Positions 1 to 6,317 are shown, numbered from the stretch's first letter. The stretch: 6,482 nucleotides of DNA from a bacterium (GCA_030611945.1 JAUWOV010000089.1:1-6482); one strand, 5' to 3'. Notes: generated from the letters alone by a model not told the origin. A program made the numbers and translations.

Positions 1-1455
1 CGCAATTATCTGGATTGGCTGATCGGGGTTCCGTGGAGCAAAGAAACACAGGATAAATTAAATATAAAAAAGAGCGAACAAATTCTCAATCATGATCACT
101 ATGGACTGGAAAAGGCTAAGGAAAGGATACTGGAATTTTTGGCGGTAAGAAAGTTAGTAAAGAAGCTTAAAGGACCGATACTTTGCTTTGTAGGTCCGCC
201 TGGCGTTGGAAAAACCTCTCTTGGAAGATCCATTGCTCGCGCATTGGGGAGAAAGTTTATAAGGGTTTCCCTTGGCGGAGTAAGAGATGAAGCGGAGATT
301 AGAGGTCATAGACGGACATATATAGGAGCTTTGCCCGGAAAGATAATTCAATCGCTCCGAAAAGTCGGTAGTAGAAATCCAGTCTTTCTGCTTGATGAGG
401 TTGATAAAATGAGTGTTGATTTTAGAGGAGATCCATCCTCTGCGCTGCTTGAAGTGCTTGACCCTGAACAGAATTATGAATTTAATGATCACTATCTTGA
501 AGTGGATTTTGATCTTTCAAATGTAATGTTCATAGCAACAGCAAATATCATCCATAATATTCCTCTTACATTACTTGACCGTTTTGAAGTAATAAATTTT
601 TCAGGTTATACAGAGATAGAGAAGGTAAAAATAGCTGACCAGTTTTTAATACAAAAACAGCTAAGGCTTAATGGGTTGAACAGTAACTTGCTTGAAATTT
701 CAGATAAAACTGTTCTCAGTATAGTTAGGCACTATACACGCGAAGCTGGAGTGAGGAATTTAGAGAGAGAAATTGCATCTATATGTAGAAAAGCGGCGAA
801 ATTGATTGTTGAAAAAAAGAGGACAAAAAAAATTAAAGTGCTTCCGGGTAATCTTTCTGATTTTCTGGGAAATAAAAAATTTAGATATAATAAAAAGGAA
901 AAGAAAGAAGAGATTGGAGTTGCCACTGGTCTTGCATGGACGGAGGTTGGAGGCGAGATATTGGTGACAGAGGTTGCTGTAATGGCAGGAAAAGGAGAGC
1001 TTATTCTAACAGGGCAGTTAGGAGATGTTATGAAGGAGTCCGGTCAGGCAGCGCTCAGTTTTGTTCGTTCTAAAGCAAAAGAACTTGGTCTGGCAAAGAA
1101 TTTCTATAAAAACATTGACATACATATTCATGTTCCTGAAGGAGGCATACCAAAGGACGGGCCTTCTGCAGGTGTTACAATGGCAGTTTCTCTGGCTTCT
1201 GCGCTTACCAGGAAACCTGTTAAGAAGGATATTGCCATGACAGGAGAAATAACGCTCAGGGGAAATGTCTTGCCTGTAGGAGGTATAAAATCCAAAGTTC
1301 TGGCAGCTCACAGGAGCAATATAAAGACAGTTATTCTGCCACAGGAAAACAAAAAAGATCTTGACGATATTCCTTCAAATGTAAGGAGAAAGATGAAATT
1401 TGTTTTTGTAAAAGATACCAATCAGATATTTAAAAAGGTGGGAATTTTGGGGTAG
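1..1455 (+). CDS. lon: ATP-dependent Lon protease, 5'-truncated by window edge
   Basis: Lon is a cytoplasmic AAA+ serine protease that unfolds and degrades damaged and regulatory proteins. The frame is open from base 1, giving 484 residues; the family is usually about 780-810. By alignment from memory to E. coli Lon the fragment begins near residue 292, so the N-terminal substrate-binding domain lies outside the window. The TTG at 139 is not a real start because conserved sequence ([21 protein letters not shown]) lies upstream of it. In fragment numbering: Walker A GPPGVGKT 65-72, Walker B LLDEVDK 130-136, sensor-1 Asn182, arginine finger Arg194 in LLDR, sensor-2 Arg252 in GVRNLER. The protease domain has catalytic Ser389 in PKDGPSAG and Lys432 in GGIKSK, 43 residues apart as in E. 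coli Ser679/Lys722. The C-terminus (KKVGILG) is short and its last codons run into the terminator repeat. No inactivating change is seen. Confidence 0.97.
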   Translation, partial: RNYLDWLIGVPWSKETQDKLNIKKSEQILNHDHYGLEKAKERILEFLAVRKLVKKLKGPILCFVGPPGVGKTSLGRSIARALGRKFIRVSLGGVRDEAEIRGHRRTYIGALPGKIIQSLRKVGSRNPVFLLDEVDKMSVDFRGDPSSALLEVLDPEQNYEFNDHYLEVDFDLSNVMFIATANIIHNIPLTLLDRFEVINFSGYTEIEKVKIADQFLIQKQLRLNGLNSNLLEISDKTVLSIVRHYTREAGVRNLEREIASICRKAAKLIVEKKRTKKIKVLPGNLSDFLGNKKFRYNKKEKKEEIGVATGLAWTEVGGEILVTEVAVMAGKGELILTGQLGDVMKESGQAALSFVRSKAKELGLAKNFYKNIDIHIHVPEGGIPKDGPSAGVTMAVSLASALTRKPVKKDIAMTGEITLRGNVLPVGGIKSKVLAAHRSNIKTVILPQENKKDLDDIPSNVRRKMKFVFVKDTNQIFKKVGILG

Positions 1456-1481
1456 GGGCACAATATTTTGTGCCCTTTTTT
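1456..1481 (+). terminator. Intrinsic terminator of lon
   Basis: A perfect 8-bp stem, GGGCACAA (1456-1463) pairing with TTGTGCCC (1468-1475), has a 4-nt loop and is followed at once by six T (1476-1481). It begins on the base after the lon TAG stop, so lon transcription should end here and the following genes need their own promoter. Confidence 0.9.
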
Positions 1482-1484
1482 CTC

Positions 1485-1513
1485 TTGTGTTCACATTCCG
1501 GGTTTGATACAAT
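1485..1513 (+). promoter_or_regulatory. Candidate sigma-70 promoter for the membrane cassette
   Basis: TTGTGT (1485-1490) and TACAAT (1508-1513) are separated by 17 nt. The -10 matches consensus in five of six positions; the -35 matches only in the first three. It lies just after the lon terminator and about 30 nt before the first cassette start codon, where a promoter is needed. An alternative -35, TTCACA at 1490-1495, would give a 12-nt spacer, which is too short. Confidence 0.4.
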
Positions 1514-1541
1514 TTGTTTTAGAGATTATAAAGGAGAGCAT

Positions 1542-2060
1542 ATGAAGATTAAAGATAACGTCTCGCTTATCATTGGTATTTCCATTCCTATTCTAATGAT
1601 TGTTTTGGTGGCAGCTAGCATTTATCTGCCGGCAATATTTAGCCCGCAGCCCCAGTTTAATTTCCTTTATGTAACTAATGACGATTATTATAAAGGTAGA
1701 CAATATGTCATAGAAAACGGAAAACTGGTTAAACGCGAGGTCAAATATCCAGAACGTTATACCCCTGGAATTGCAAGGTTACTCGTTCATAACGTCGTAG
1801 CAAATGCAAGTAAAGAAATTTCATTTGAAGAGATTCAACAATTATCTCTGGATCCAAATTCAAAATCCCCTGATGGCTGGGAGGTCGTTTACGGAAATAG
1901 AGACGATAGTATTTTCTCTCCATTCTCCTCAGGCAGGAGAGACTACAACTCCATGTATCTTAGGGGGCACAATACCAGCAAAAAACTTAATCTACAAATA
2001 CCGACAGACAGCCGTTATTATTACCGTCACAGGGCTCGTTTTTTGGGATGGATAAGGTAG
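1542..2060 (+). CDS. Membrane-anchored hypothetical protein, one N-terminal TM segment
   Basis: I do not recognise this 172-aa protein as a member of a named family. The start chosen is ATG 1542, preceded by AAAGGAGA at 1530-1537 with about 5 nt spacing. The frame extends back to a GTG at 1470, but that codon is inside the lon terminator. The N-terminus is short and basic (MKIKDN), followed by a hydrophobic stretch at about residues 8-33 ending LPAIF. It looks like an uncleaved signal anchor with the rest outside the membrane. The remaining 140 or so residues are Tyr-rich and look beta-strand rich. SPDGWEVVYG (109-118) resembles the SPDG motif of TolB/PD40-type propeller blades, but one blade-like motif is not a propeller. 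The gene ends 2 nt before the likely start of the next one, so the two are almost certainly co-translated and may form one membrane complex (inference). Confidence 0.75.
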   Translation: MKIKDNVSLIIGISIPILMIVLVAASIYLPAIFSPQPQFNFLYVTNDDYYKGRQYVIENGKLVKREVKYPERYTPGIARLLVHNVVANASKEISFEEIQQLSLDPNSKSPDGWEVVYGNRDDSIFSPFSSGRRDYNSMYLRGHNTSKKLNLQIPTDSRYYYRHRARFLGWIR

Positions 2061-2062
2061 CA

Positions 2063-3043
2063 ATGAAAAAAGAAGAAGCACTTCGGCAAATTCAAAACTT
2101 AGCGGCCGAAGGACTTGTTACCAAAGACGAGGTATTCTCTGCGTATGATACTGGCGCAAATGCCAGTGTCGATGATGTAGTTACATCTCAGGCTGGTATT
2201 TCCCAAATTTTGTACTACGTGGGTGGGGCGATTGTGTTTCTTGGCATTGCCGTGCTTATTTGGCAGCGCTGGTCAACACTCAATAACGCCACAAAGATTT
2301 TTGCCACAATGGGCTCAGGCGTCGCAGCCTATATCGCAGGCATGTTTTTGAGCCGGAACGAACGTCTCGGTCTCGAAGTGCTAAGTAGGGCATTCTACTT
2401 TATCTCAGGGCTTGTATGTCCTCTAGGGCTTCGTGTGACTTTTGATGTAGCCGGACTTGACGTTGGAACTTATGGTTCTCAAAGTCTCATTTCTAGTATC
2501 TTGCTGATAACTTATCTTCTATCATTCTTAATTTATAGAAAAACGCTTTTTATCCTTTTTAGTACAATCTTTGGAACATGGCTATTCTTTAGTTTCACAA
2601 GTTATCTTGTTGGAAGTAATCCGAGTTTTGGCTGGGAGTTTTATGCGTATCGTGTGTTGTGTGCAGGATTAGTGTACGGAATATTAGGATACCACTTCTC
2701 AACAACACGCTATCGCGCATTAACTAATGTTCTGTATGGCTTTGGCGCTTTCTGTTTTCTTGGCGCAGCGCTAGCTCTCGGTGATTGGAAGCCCAACCAA
2801 AATCTGTTTTGGGAATCAACATTTCCCGGACTGGTTTTTGGCGTCATGTTTCTCAGCGTGCACCTCAAAAGCAAGGCATTCCTAACATTTGGTTCCATCT
2901 ATTTAATGGGCTACATTTCCAAGATTACAGCAGAGTATTTCCGAGATAGTCTGGGCTGGCCGCTTATCCTCGTTTTGATGGGGCTTGGACTAATTGTCAT
3001 CGGATATCTACATTTCCGTCTGAAGAAGAGATACCTCTCATAG
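2063..3043 (+). CDS. Polytopic membrane protein, DUF2157-like N-terminal region
   Basis: A 326-aa integral membrane protein of unknown function. ATG 2063 is preferred over ATG 2048: ATAAGG (2052-2057) sits 5 nt upstream of it, while nothing comparable precedes 2048, which would overlap the upstream gene by 13 nt. The first 45 or so residues are a charged cytoplasmic region (MKKEEALRQIQ..AAEGLVTKDEV). About ten hydrophobic segments follow, roughly at 46-67, 74-95, 104-126, 138-157, 160-182, 194-212, 217-239, then three more before a basic tail (RLKKRYLS). The order of a short helical head, a membrane segment with YYVGGAIVFLGIAVLIW, then W and a second segment resembles DUF2157 predicted membrane proteins; this is from memory and not searched. 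Sampled 60-base lines reach about 48-55% GC, well above lon and the downstream genes, though AT-rich patches also occur. It probably functions with the single-pass protein just upstream. Confidence 0.75.
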   Translation: MKKEEALRQIQNLAAEGLVTKDEVFSAYDTGANASVDDVVTSQAGISQILYYVGGAIVFLGIAVLIWQRWSTLNNATKIFATMGSGVAAYIAGMFLSRNERLGLEVLSRAFYFISGLVCPLGLRVTFDVAGLDVGTYGSQSLISSILLITYLLSFLIYRKTLFILFSTIFGTWLFFSFTSYLVGSNPSFGWEFYAYRVLCAGLVYGILGYHFSTTRYRALTNVLYGFGAFCFLGAALALGDWKPNQNLFWESTFPGLVFGVMFLSVHLKSKAFLTFGSIYLMGYISKITAEYFRDSLGWPLILVLMGLGLIVIGYLHFRLKKRYLS

Positions 3044-3087
3044 TTATTCTAAGATAAAATAAAAAGGGATAGGCGACGCCCCTACAT

Positions 3088-3153
3088 AAAAGTTCCAAAA
3101 AGCGAGATTGCCACGGGACTTTGTCCCTCGCAATGACCGAAAGGAACATTTTT
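3088..3153. repeat. Imperfect palindromic hairpin repeat upstream of the MNT gene
   Basis: Nested inverted repeats: outer AAAAGTTCC (3088-3096) against GGAAC-A-TTTT (3143-3152); middle ATTGC (3107-3111) against GCAAT (3130-3134); inner GGGAC (3115-3119) against GTCCC (3123-3127) around a TTT loop. The core has the form of dispersed hairpin repeats I associate with many uncultured bacterial genomes (GAGATTGC...GCAATGAC), so it may be one copy of a multicopy element. The outer right arm ends in T5 and could also act as a weak terminator for the upstream cassette. The same arm contains the ribosome binding site of the gene starting at 3156. Confidence 0.65.
3140..3146 (+). promoter_or_regulatory. 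Ribosome binding site of the MNT gene, inside the repeat arm
   Basis: AAAGGAA lies about 9-10 nt before ATG 3156 and is the only plausible Shine-Dalgarno sequence for it. GGAAC (3143-3147) is complementary to GTTCC (3092-3096), so a folded leader would mask the site. This suggests structure-dependent translation of the antitoxin gene; the folding itself is not tested. Confidence 0.5.
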
Positions 3154-3155
3154 AA

Positions 3156-3506
3156 ATGAAATCAGATCTCAATATCAAAAAGATAAATAAGAAAGTTAAG
3201 GGGCTAAATAAAAATCTGTTATCTCAAATAGTAGACTTAATTCTGAAGTATAAAAAACCGGAGAAAATAGTTATCTTTGGTTCAAGGGCGTCTAATAATT
3301 TCAAAAATACTTCAGATATAGACATAGCGGTTTTTGGTAAGGACTGGACAGATAAAGATATTAACATAGTAAAATATAATCTGGATGAGTTTATTGAAAC
3401 TCCTTTGAAATTTGACTTGCTCAATTTTTATAAGATTGGTAAAACAAAGCTCAAAGAAAATATTTTAAAAGAAGGGAGAATTATATATGACATTAGAAAA
3501 GATTAA
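3156..3506 (+). CDS. MNT-domain nucleotidyltransferase (HI0073/MntA-like antitoxin)
   Basis: A 116-aa minimal nucleotidyltransferase of the pol-beta superfamily. The signature GSX10DXD is exact: Gly42-Ser43, ten residues, then Asp54-Ile-Asp56. The third metal ligand is probably Asp87 in KFDLLNF. Length matches HI0073 of Haemophilus (about 114 aa). Basic residues dominate the first 37 positions. Members act with a HEPT partner; in studied MntA-HepT (type VII) systems MntA transfers AMP to a Tyr of the toxin and silences it. The next gene is exactly such a partner and overlaps this one by 20 nt, indicating translational coupling. All catalytic residues are present, so an active enzyme is expected. 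The start ATG 3156 follows AAAGGAA in a palindromic repeat arm. Whether this HI0073-type pair is a true toxin-antitoxin system, rather than a modifying enzyme with its substrate-binding subunit, is not settled by sequence. Confidence 0.9.
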   Translation: MKSDLNIKKINKKVKGLNKNLLSQIVDLILKYKKPEKIVIFGSRASNNFKNTSDIDIAVFGKDWTDKDINIVKYNLDEFIETPLKFDLLNFYKIGKTKLKENILKEGRIIYDIRKD

Positions 3507-3897
3507 TGATATATACGAAGATTTCAAAAATGCGTTAGCAAGATTGCAGGAAGCGTTAAATGAAGATTTGTTAAAAGGGAATATAATAATTGACGGCACA
3601 ATTCAAAGGTTTGAATTTTCATTTGAGCTATCATGGAAACTTGCAAAATCTGTATTGAGTTATAACGGCATTGAGACAGAATCTCCCCGTATGGCAATTA
3701 AGGAGGGTTTCAAGGCAGGGATAATCAAGGATGGTGAAGGCTGGATAAATATGCTGGGAGATAGGAATAAAACCTCTCATATTTATGACGAGAAACAGGC
3801 TTTAAATATATACGATGGAATTAAAAATGTTCATTTCAAACTTTTAAAGGATTTTGATAATAGTATTGCGAAGTTCATTGATAAAATAGAAAGATAA
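3487..3897 (+). CDS. HEPT-domain partner, HI0074 family (HepT-like toxin / NTase substrate-binding subunit)
   Basis: A 136-aa, mostly alpha-helical protein of the HI0074 'nucleotidyltransferase substrate-binding' family (PF08780 type, from memory), a branch of the HEPT superfamily. Family landmarks are visible: IQRFEFSFELSWK (39-51), SPRMAIKEGFKAGII (66-80), WINMLGDRNKTSHIYDE (86-102). The last contains the HEPT RNase motif RX4HXY as Arg93, His98 and Tyr100. In characterised HepT toxins Arg and His act in RNA cleavage, and the Tyr is the residue AMPylated by MntA. It starts at ATG 3487 with GGGAG (3474-3478) 8 nt upstream, inside the 3' end of the MNT gene. Here the MNT gene comes first and the HEPT gene second, as in HI0073-HI0074. 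pckG follows after 14 nt with no terminator between, so read-through into pckG is likely. The motif is intact, so nothing suggests decay. Confidence 0.9.
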   Translation: MTLEKINDIYEDFKNALARLQEALNEDLLKGNIIIDGTIQRFEFSFELSWKLAKSVLSYNGIETESPRMAIKEGFKAGIIKDGEGWINMLGDRNKTSHIYDEKQALNIYDGIKNVHFKLLKDFDNSIAKFIDKIER

Positions 3898-3911
3898 AAG
3901 AAAGGATTATA

Positions 3912-5792
3912 ATGGAAGATAAGTATATAGAGTTACTTAAGAAAAAATGCGCAGAAACAAGTTATAGAAAGCTGATGGCATTGGATAACACAAAACTGCA
4001 TGATTTTATTGGGAAGTATGCAGGGCTTTGCAATCCTGATTCGGTTTTTATTGGCGATGATTCTGATGAGGATGCTCAGTATATAAGGAATAAGGCATTA
4101 GAGATTGGAGAGGAAAGGGAGCTTGCAATTCAGGGACATACAATTCATTACGACGGTTACAATGATCAGGCGCGGGATAAAGCGCAAACTAAATACCTTC
4201 TTTCTGAGGTAATGGAGCTCGGAGCCACTCTTAACACAATAGACAAAGAAGAAGGACTAATAGAAGTCCATGAATATTTAAAGGACAGTATGGCTGGAAA
4301 GGAGATGCTGGTTTTGTTCTTCTGTCTAGGGCCAGCCAATTCTGAATTTTCTATACCGTGTGTTCAGATAACTGATTCCAGTTATGTTGCGCATTCAGAA
4401 TATATTCTTTATAGGAGAGGATATAGACAGTTTGAGAGAATCGGCAATTCTGAGGATTTCTTCAGGATTATGCACAGCGCTGGTGCTCTGGAAAATATGG
4501 TAAGCAAAGACGTAGACAAACGCAGAGTATATATAGATCTTGAGGAGAACATTGTATACAGCACAAATACCCAATACGCAGGTAACACAGTTGGACTTAA
4601 AAAGCTCTCTCTAAGACTTGCTATTCACAAGGCATCAGGAGAAGACTGGCTTGCTGAACACATGCTGGTTATGGGGGTGCATGGTCCGGATGGAAGAGTT
4701 ACCTATTTCACCGGAGCTTATCCAAGCGCCTGCGGGAAAACATCTACTGCTATGATGAGAGGGGAGAGCATTGTAGGTGATGATATAGCATATTTAAGAC
4801 ATCGGGATGGTAAAGTCTATGCAGTAAATGTTGAGAGCGGAATATTTGGAATTATTCAGAATGTTAATGCAAAGGATGATCCTTTGATATGGGAAGTTTT
4901 AACATCTCCTAATGAAGTGATATTCTCTAATGTTCTTGTAACAGAAAATAAAACTCCTTTTTGGCTTGGAGACGGGAGAGAGATGCCGGAAAGTGGGATT
5001 AATCATTCAGGACAATGGGTAAAAGGGAAAAAGGATTCAAAAGGAAACGAAATTACGCATTCTCATAAAAATGCAAGATATACAGTTAAGCTTCGTTCTC
5101 TTAAAAATCTGGATTCTAAACTGGATGATGCTCAGGGAGCAGAAACAAAAGGAATAATCTATGGTGGAAGAGACTCAAATACATGGTCTCCCCTGCAGCA
5201 GTCTTTTGACTGGGCGCATGGAGTAATAACAATGGGTGCGTCTCTGGAATCAGAGACCACATCCGCAACTCTGGGAAAAGAAGGCGTCAGACAATTTTGT
5301 CCTATGTCTAATATAGATTTTGTTTCCGTTTCACTTGGCAGATATATCAGCAATCATCTTAAATTTGCAGATTCTCTGGATTCCCCGCCTGCGATTTTTG
5401 CAGCCAATTATTTTCTTAAAGACAAAAAAACCGGCGAATATGTAACAGGTATGCAGGATAAGCGTGTATGGATTAAATGGATGGAACTGCGTGTTAATAA
5501 TGATGTGGATGCAATTAAAACTCCAACAGGTTTTATCCCGAAATATGAGGACCTTAAAAAATTATTCAAACAGGTTCTTGATACCGATTACGCAGAAGAA
5601 GACTACATAAAGCAGTTCACGTTGAGAATCCCTGAAAATCTTCAAAAAATAGAAAGAATCACAGAGATATATAAAACAAAGGTTTCAGATACCCCGAATA
5701 TTCTTTTCAGCATTCTTGAAGAGCAGAAGAAACGCCTGAAAGCTGCGCAGGAAAAATACGGAGATTATGTAGTTCCGGAGATTTGGTTATAA
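3912..5792 (+). CDS. pckG: Phosphoenolpyruvate carboxykinase (GTP-type), divergent
   Basis: A cytoplasmic enzyme converting oxaloacetate plus GTP to PEP, CO2 and GDP, or the reverse (EC 4.1.1.32). At 626 aa it is near the family norm of about 600-640. The start ATG 3912 has AGGA (3903-3906) 5 nt upstream. Visible motifs: LGPANS..VQITDSSYV (139-159), matching the substrate-loop region; YAGNTVGLKK (222-231), with the Mn-ligand Lys; WLAEHM, with Mn-ligand His250; P-loop YPSACGKTS (270-278), with the reactive Cys274; and kinase-2 VGDDIAYL (288-295), supplying the third Mn-ligand Asp. GTP-type rather than ATP-type is shown by PSACGKT and GDDIA. Unusual points: IFGIIQNVN (311-319) replaces the near-invariant FFGVAPGT; Glu446 stands where vertebrate enzymes have Arg (MRSEAT becomes LESETT); and the aromatic guanine-binding segment (PGFGEN) reads TGMQDK (512-517). 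A distinct subfamily with altered nucleotide binding is possible. No terminator is seen before the convergent toxin gene. Confidence 0.93.
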   Translation: MEDKYIELLKKKCAETSYRKLMALDNTKLHDFIGKYAGLCNPDSVFIGDDSDEDAQYIRNKALEIGEERELAIQGHTIHYDGYNDQARDKAQTKYLLSEVMELGATLNTIDKEEGLIEVHEYLKDSMAGKEMLVLFFCLGPANSEFSIPCVQITDSSYVAHSEYILYRRGYRQFERIGNSEDFFRIMHSAGALENMVSKDVDKRRVYIDLEENIVYSTNTQYAGNTVGLKKLSLRLAIHKASGEDWLAEHMLVMGVHGPDGRVTYFTGAYPSACGKTSTAMMRGESIVGDDIAYLRHRDGKVYAVNVESGIFGIIQNVNAKDDPLIWEVLTSPNEVIFSNVLVTENKTPFWLGDGREMPESGINHSGQWVKGKKDSKGNEITHSHKNARYTVKLRSLKNLDSKLDDAQGAETKGIIYGGRDSNTWSPLQQSFDWAHGVITMGASLESETTSATLGKEGVRQFCPMSNIDFVSVSLGRYISNHLKFADSLDSPPAIFAANYFLKDKKTGEYVTGMQDKRVWIKWMELRVNNDVDAIKTPTGFIPKYEDLKKLFKQVLDTDYAEEDYIKQFTLRIPENLQKIERITEIYKTKVSDTPNILFSILEEQKKRLKAAQEKYGDYVVPEIWL

Positions 5793-5833
5793 ACATTCTT
5801 TCTATGACCTACAGTCAATATTAAAACCAGTAC
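5765..5833 (-). pseudogene. Out-of-frame C-terminal remnant of the RelE/ParE toxin gene
   Basis: Read one base out of phase with the toxin ORF, the minus strand from 5833 down to a TAA at 5765-5767 encodes 22 residues including VLVLIL and TVGHRKNVY. This is the final beta strand and the conserved His/Arg/Tyr tail of RelE/ParE toxins (family consensus roughly I-GHR-dvY). Joined to residue 66 of the upstream ORF it would give an 88-aa toxin, the normal family length. One missing base near 5834-5835 (for example AAA shortened to AA on the minus strand) accounts for it. The restored stop lies inside the 3' end of pckG, a 28-nt convergent overlap. Confidence 0.8.
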
Positions 5834-6030
5834 TTCTGATAAACACGATAGATTATCCTATGCGTCCCTGAACGGTATGATAATAATCCTTTTAATTCAT
5901 GTCTAAGACGCTTGCCGATTTCAGGGCATTCAGCTATGCGTTCAATAGCATCTTTGATCTGACGTTTCTTTTTCGGAAGTAATTTGTCTATAGTTGTTTT
6001 TGCTTCTTTTGCATAAAGCATTTTATACAT
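5821..6030 (-). CDS. RelE/ParE-family toxin, C-terminally truncated by frameshift
   Basis: The toxin half of a type II module. Intact RelE-like proteins cut mRNA on the ribosome; ParE relatives target gyrase. Sequence alone does not separate them well. The 69-aa ORF begins MYKMLYAKEAKTTIDKL and contains the usual helical hairpin (KKKRQIKDAIERIAE), then PEIGKRLRHELKGLLSYRSGTHRIIYRV, which fits the family closely (ELKGLWSYR-G--RIIY). It then ends abruptly in YQKYWF, about 15-20 residues short. The missing part is present downstream in another frame, so this is a recent frameshift or a sequencing error. As read, the product lacks the last strand and the catalytic tail residues and should be inactive. 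The ATG overlaps the antitoxin stop in ATGTATAA (6023-6030), indicating translational coupling. Only a weak ribosome site (CGGGA) precedes it. Confidence 0.85.
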   Translation of the reverse strand: MYKMLYAKEAKTTIDKLLPKKKRQIKDAIERIAECPEIGKRLRHELKGLLSYRSGTHRIIYRVYQKYWF

Positions 6031-6274
6031 TCCCGAATACGTCTTTATGAGAGTAAATATCGCCCTTTTGGATATCTTCTTCCGCTCGTAGAATTGATGC
6101 TAATAGCTTTTGGTCGTTTTTAATCTCCAGAGTTTCCAGCTCTTCAGGAGATATCATAACAACTTCTGCCCTTCCGTTTTTGGTTATGATTAAATGTTTT
6201 CCCATTTGAGTAATTTTTTTTATTAAATATGGAAGTTTCCCTCTTGCTTCTGAAATAGGTACAATATAATCCAT
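6023..6274 (-). CDS. Phd/YefM-family antitoxin
   Basis: The antitoxin half of the type II module, 83 aa. The start chosen is the ATG at 6274, not the ATG at 6289: GGAGGTGA (6287-6280) is an almost perfect Shine-Dalgarno sequence 8 nt before 6274, and the upstream ATG overlaps it. The N-terminal half is the Phd/YefM DNA-binding fold: MDYIVPISEARGKLPYLI, then LIITKNGRAEVVMISPEELETL (about 31-52), matching the family pattern of an R/K-NG-x-A-V-h-h---E. The C-terminal part (LRAEEDIQKGDIYSHKDVFG) matches the toxin-binding tail of the family, so this antitoxin looks complete although its toxin is frameshifted. Family members repress their own promoter, with the toxin as co-repressor, by binding palindromes; one lies directly upstream at 6292-6317. 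Confidence 0.92.
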   Translation of the reverse strand: MDYIVPISEARGKLPYLIKKITQMGKHLIITKNGRAEVVMISPEELETLEIKNDQKLLASILRAEEDIQKGDIYSHKDVFGNV

Positions 6275-6291
6275 AATTATCACCTCCATTG

Positions 6292-6317
6292 AAATTGTAC
6301 AATATTTAGTACAATTT
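6292..6317 (-). promoter_or_regulatory. Palindromic operator of the antitoxin-toxin operon
   Basis: AAATTGTAC (6292-6300) and GTACAATTT (6309-6317) form a perfect 9-bp inverted repeat separated by 8 nt (AATATTTA). It lies just upstream of the antitoxin Shine-Dalgarno sequence and overlaps the candidate -10. This is the expected position and symmetry for autorepression by a Phd/YefM dimer. Binding is inferred from family behaviour. Confidence 0.7.

Noticed and set aside
154-492. Minus-strand ORF opposite lon (112 codons), and a similar one at 1018-1311
   Set aside because: They lie wholly within strongly conserved lon coding sequence, have no recognisable domain and are shadows.
1470-1541. 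Extended N-terminus from a GTG start at 1470 for the 172-aa membrane protein
   Set aside because: The GTG lies inside the lon terminator stem and has no ribosome site; ATG 1542 has a strong one and gives a normal basic N-terminus before the TM segment.
1804-2055. Plus-strand 83-codon ORF inside the 172-aa gene
   Set aside because: Out-of-frame shadow without its own ribosome site or conserved motif.
2048-2062. ATG 2048 as the start of the polytopic membrane protein
   Set aside because: Possible, but ATG 2063 has ATAAGG at proper spacing and avoids a 13-nt overlap; not excluded.
1542-3043. GDYXXLXY protein plus DUF2157 pair
   Set aside because: The small protein lacks any GDYxxLxY motif, so only the DUF2157-like resemblance of the larger protein is kept.
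3051-3060. TAAAAT (3055-3060) as a -10 for the HEPT/MNT operon
   Set aside because: No acceptable -35 at normal spacing (TACCTC); too weak to list.
5821-5845. Programmed -1 frameshifting as the explanation for the split toxin gene
   Set aside because: The site reads tat cag aag tac, with no X-XXY-YYZ slippery heptamer and no evident stimulatory structure; a mutation or sequencing error is simpler.
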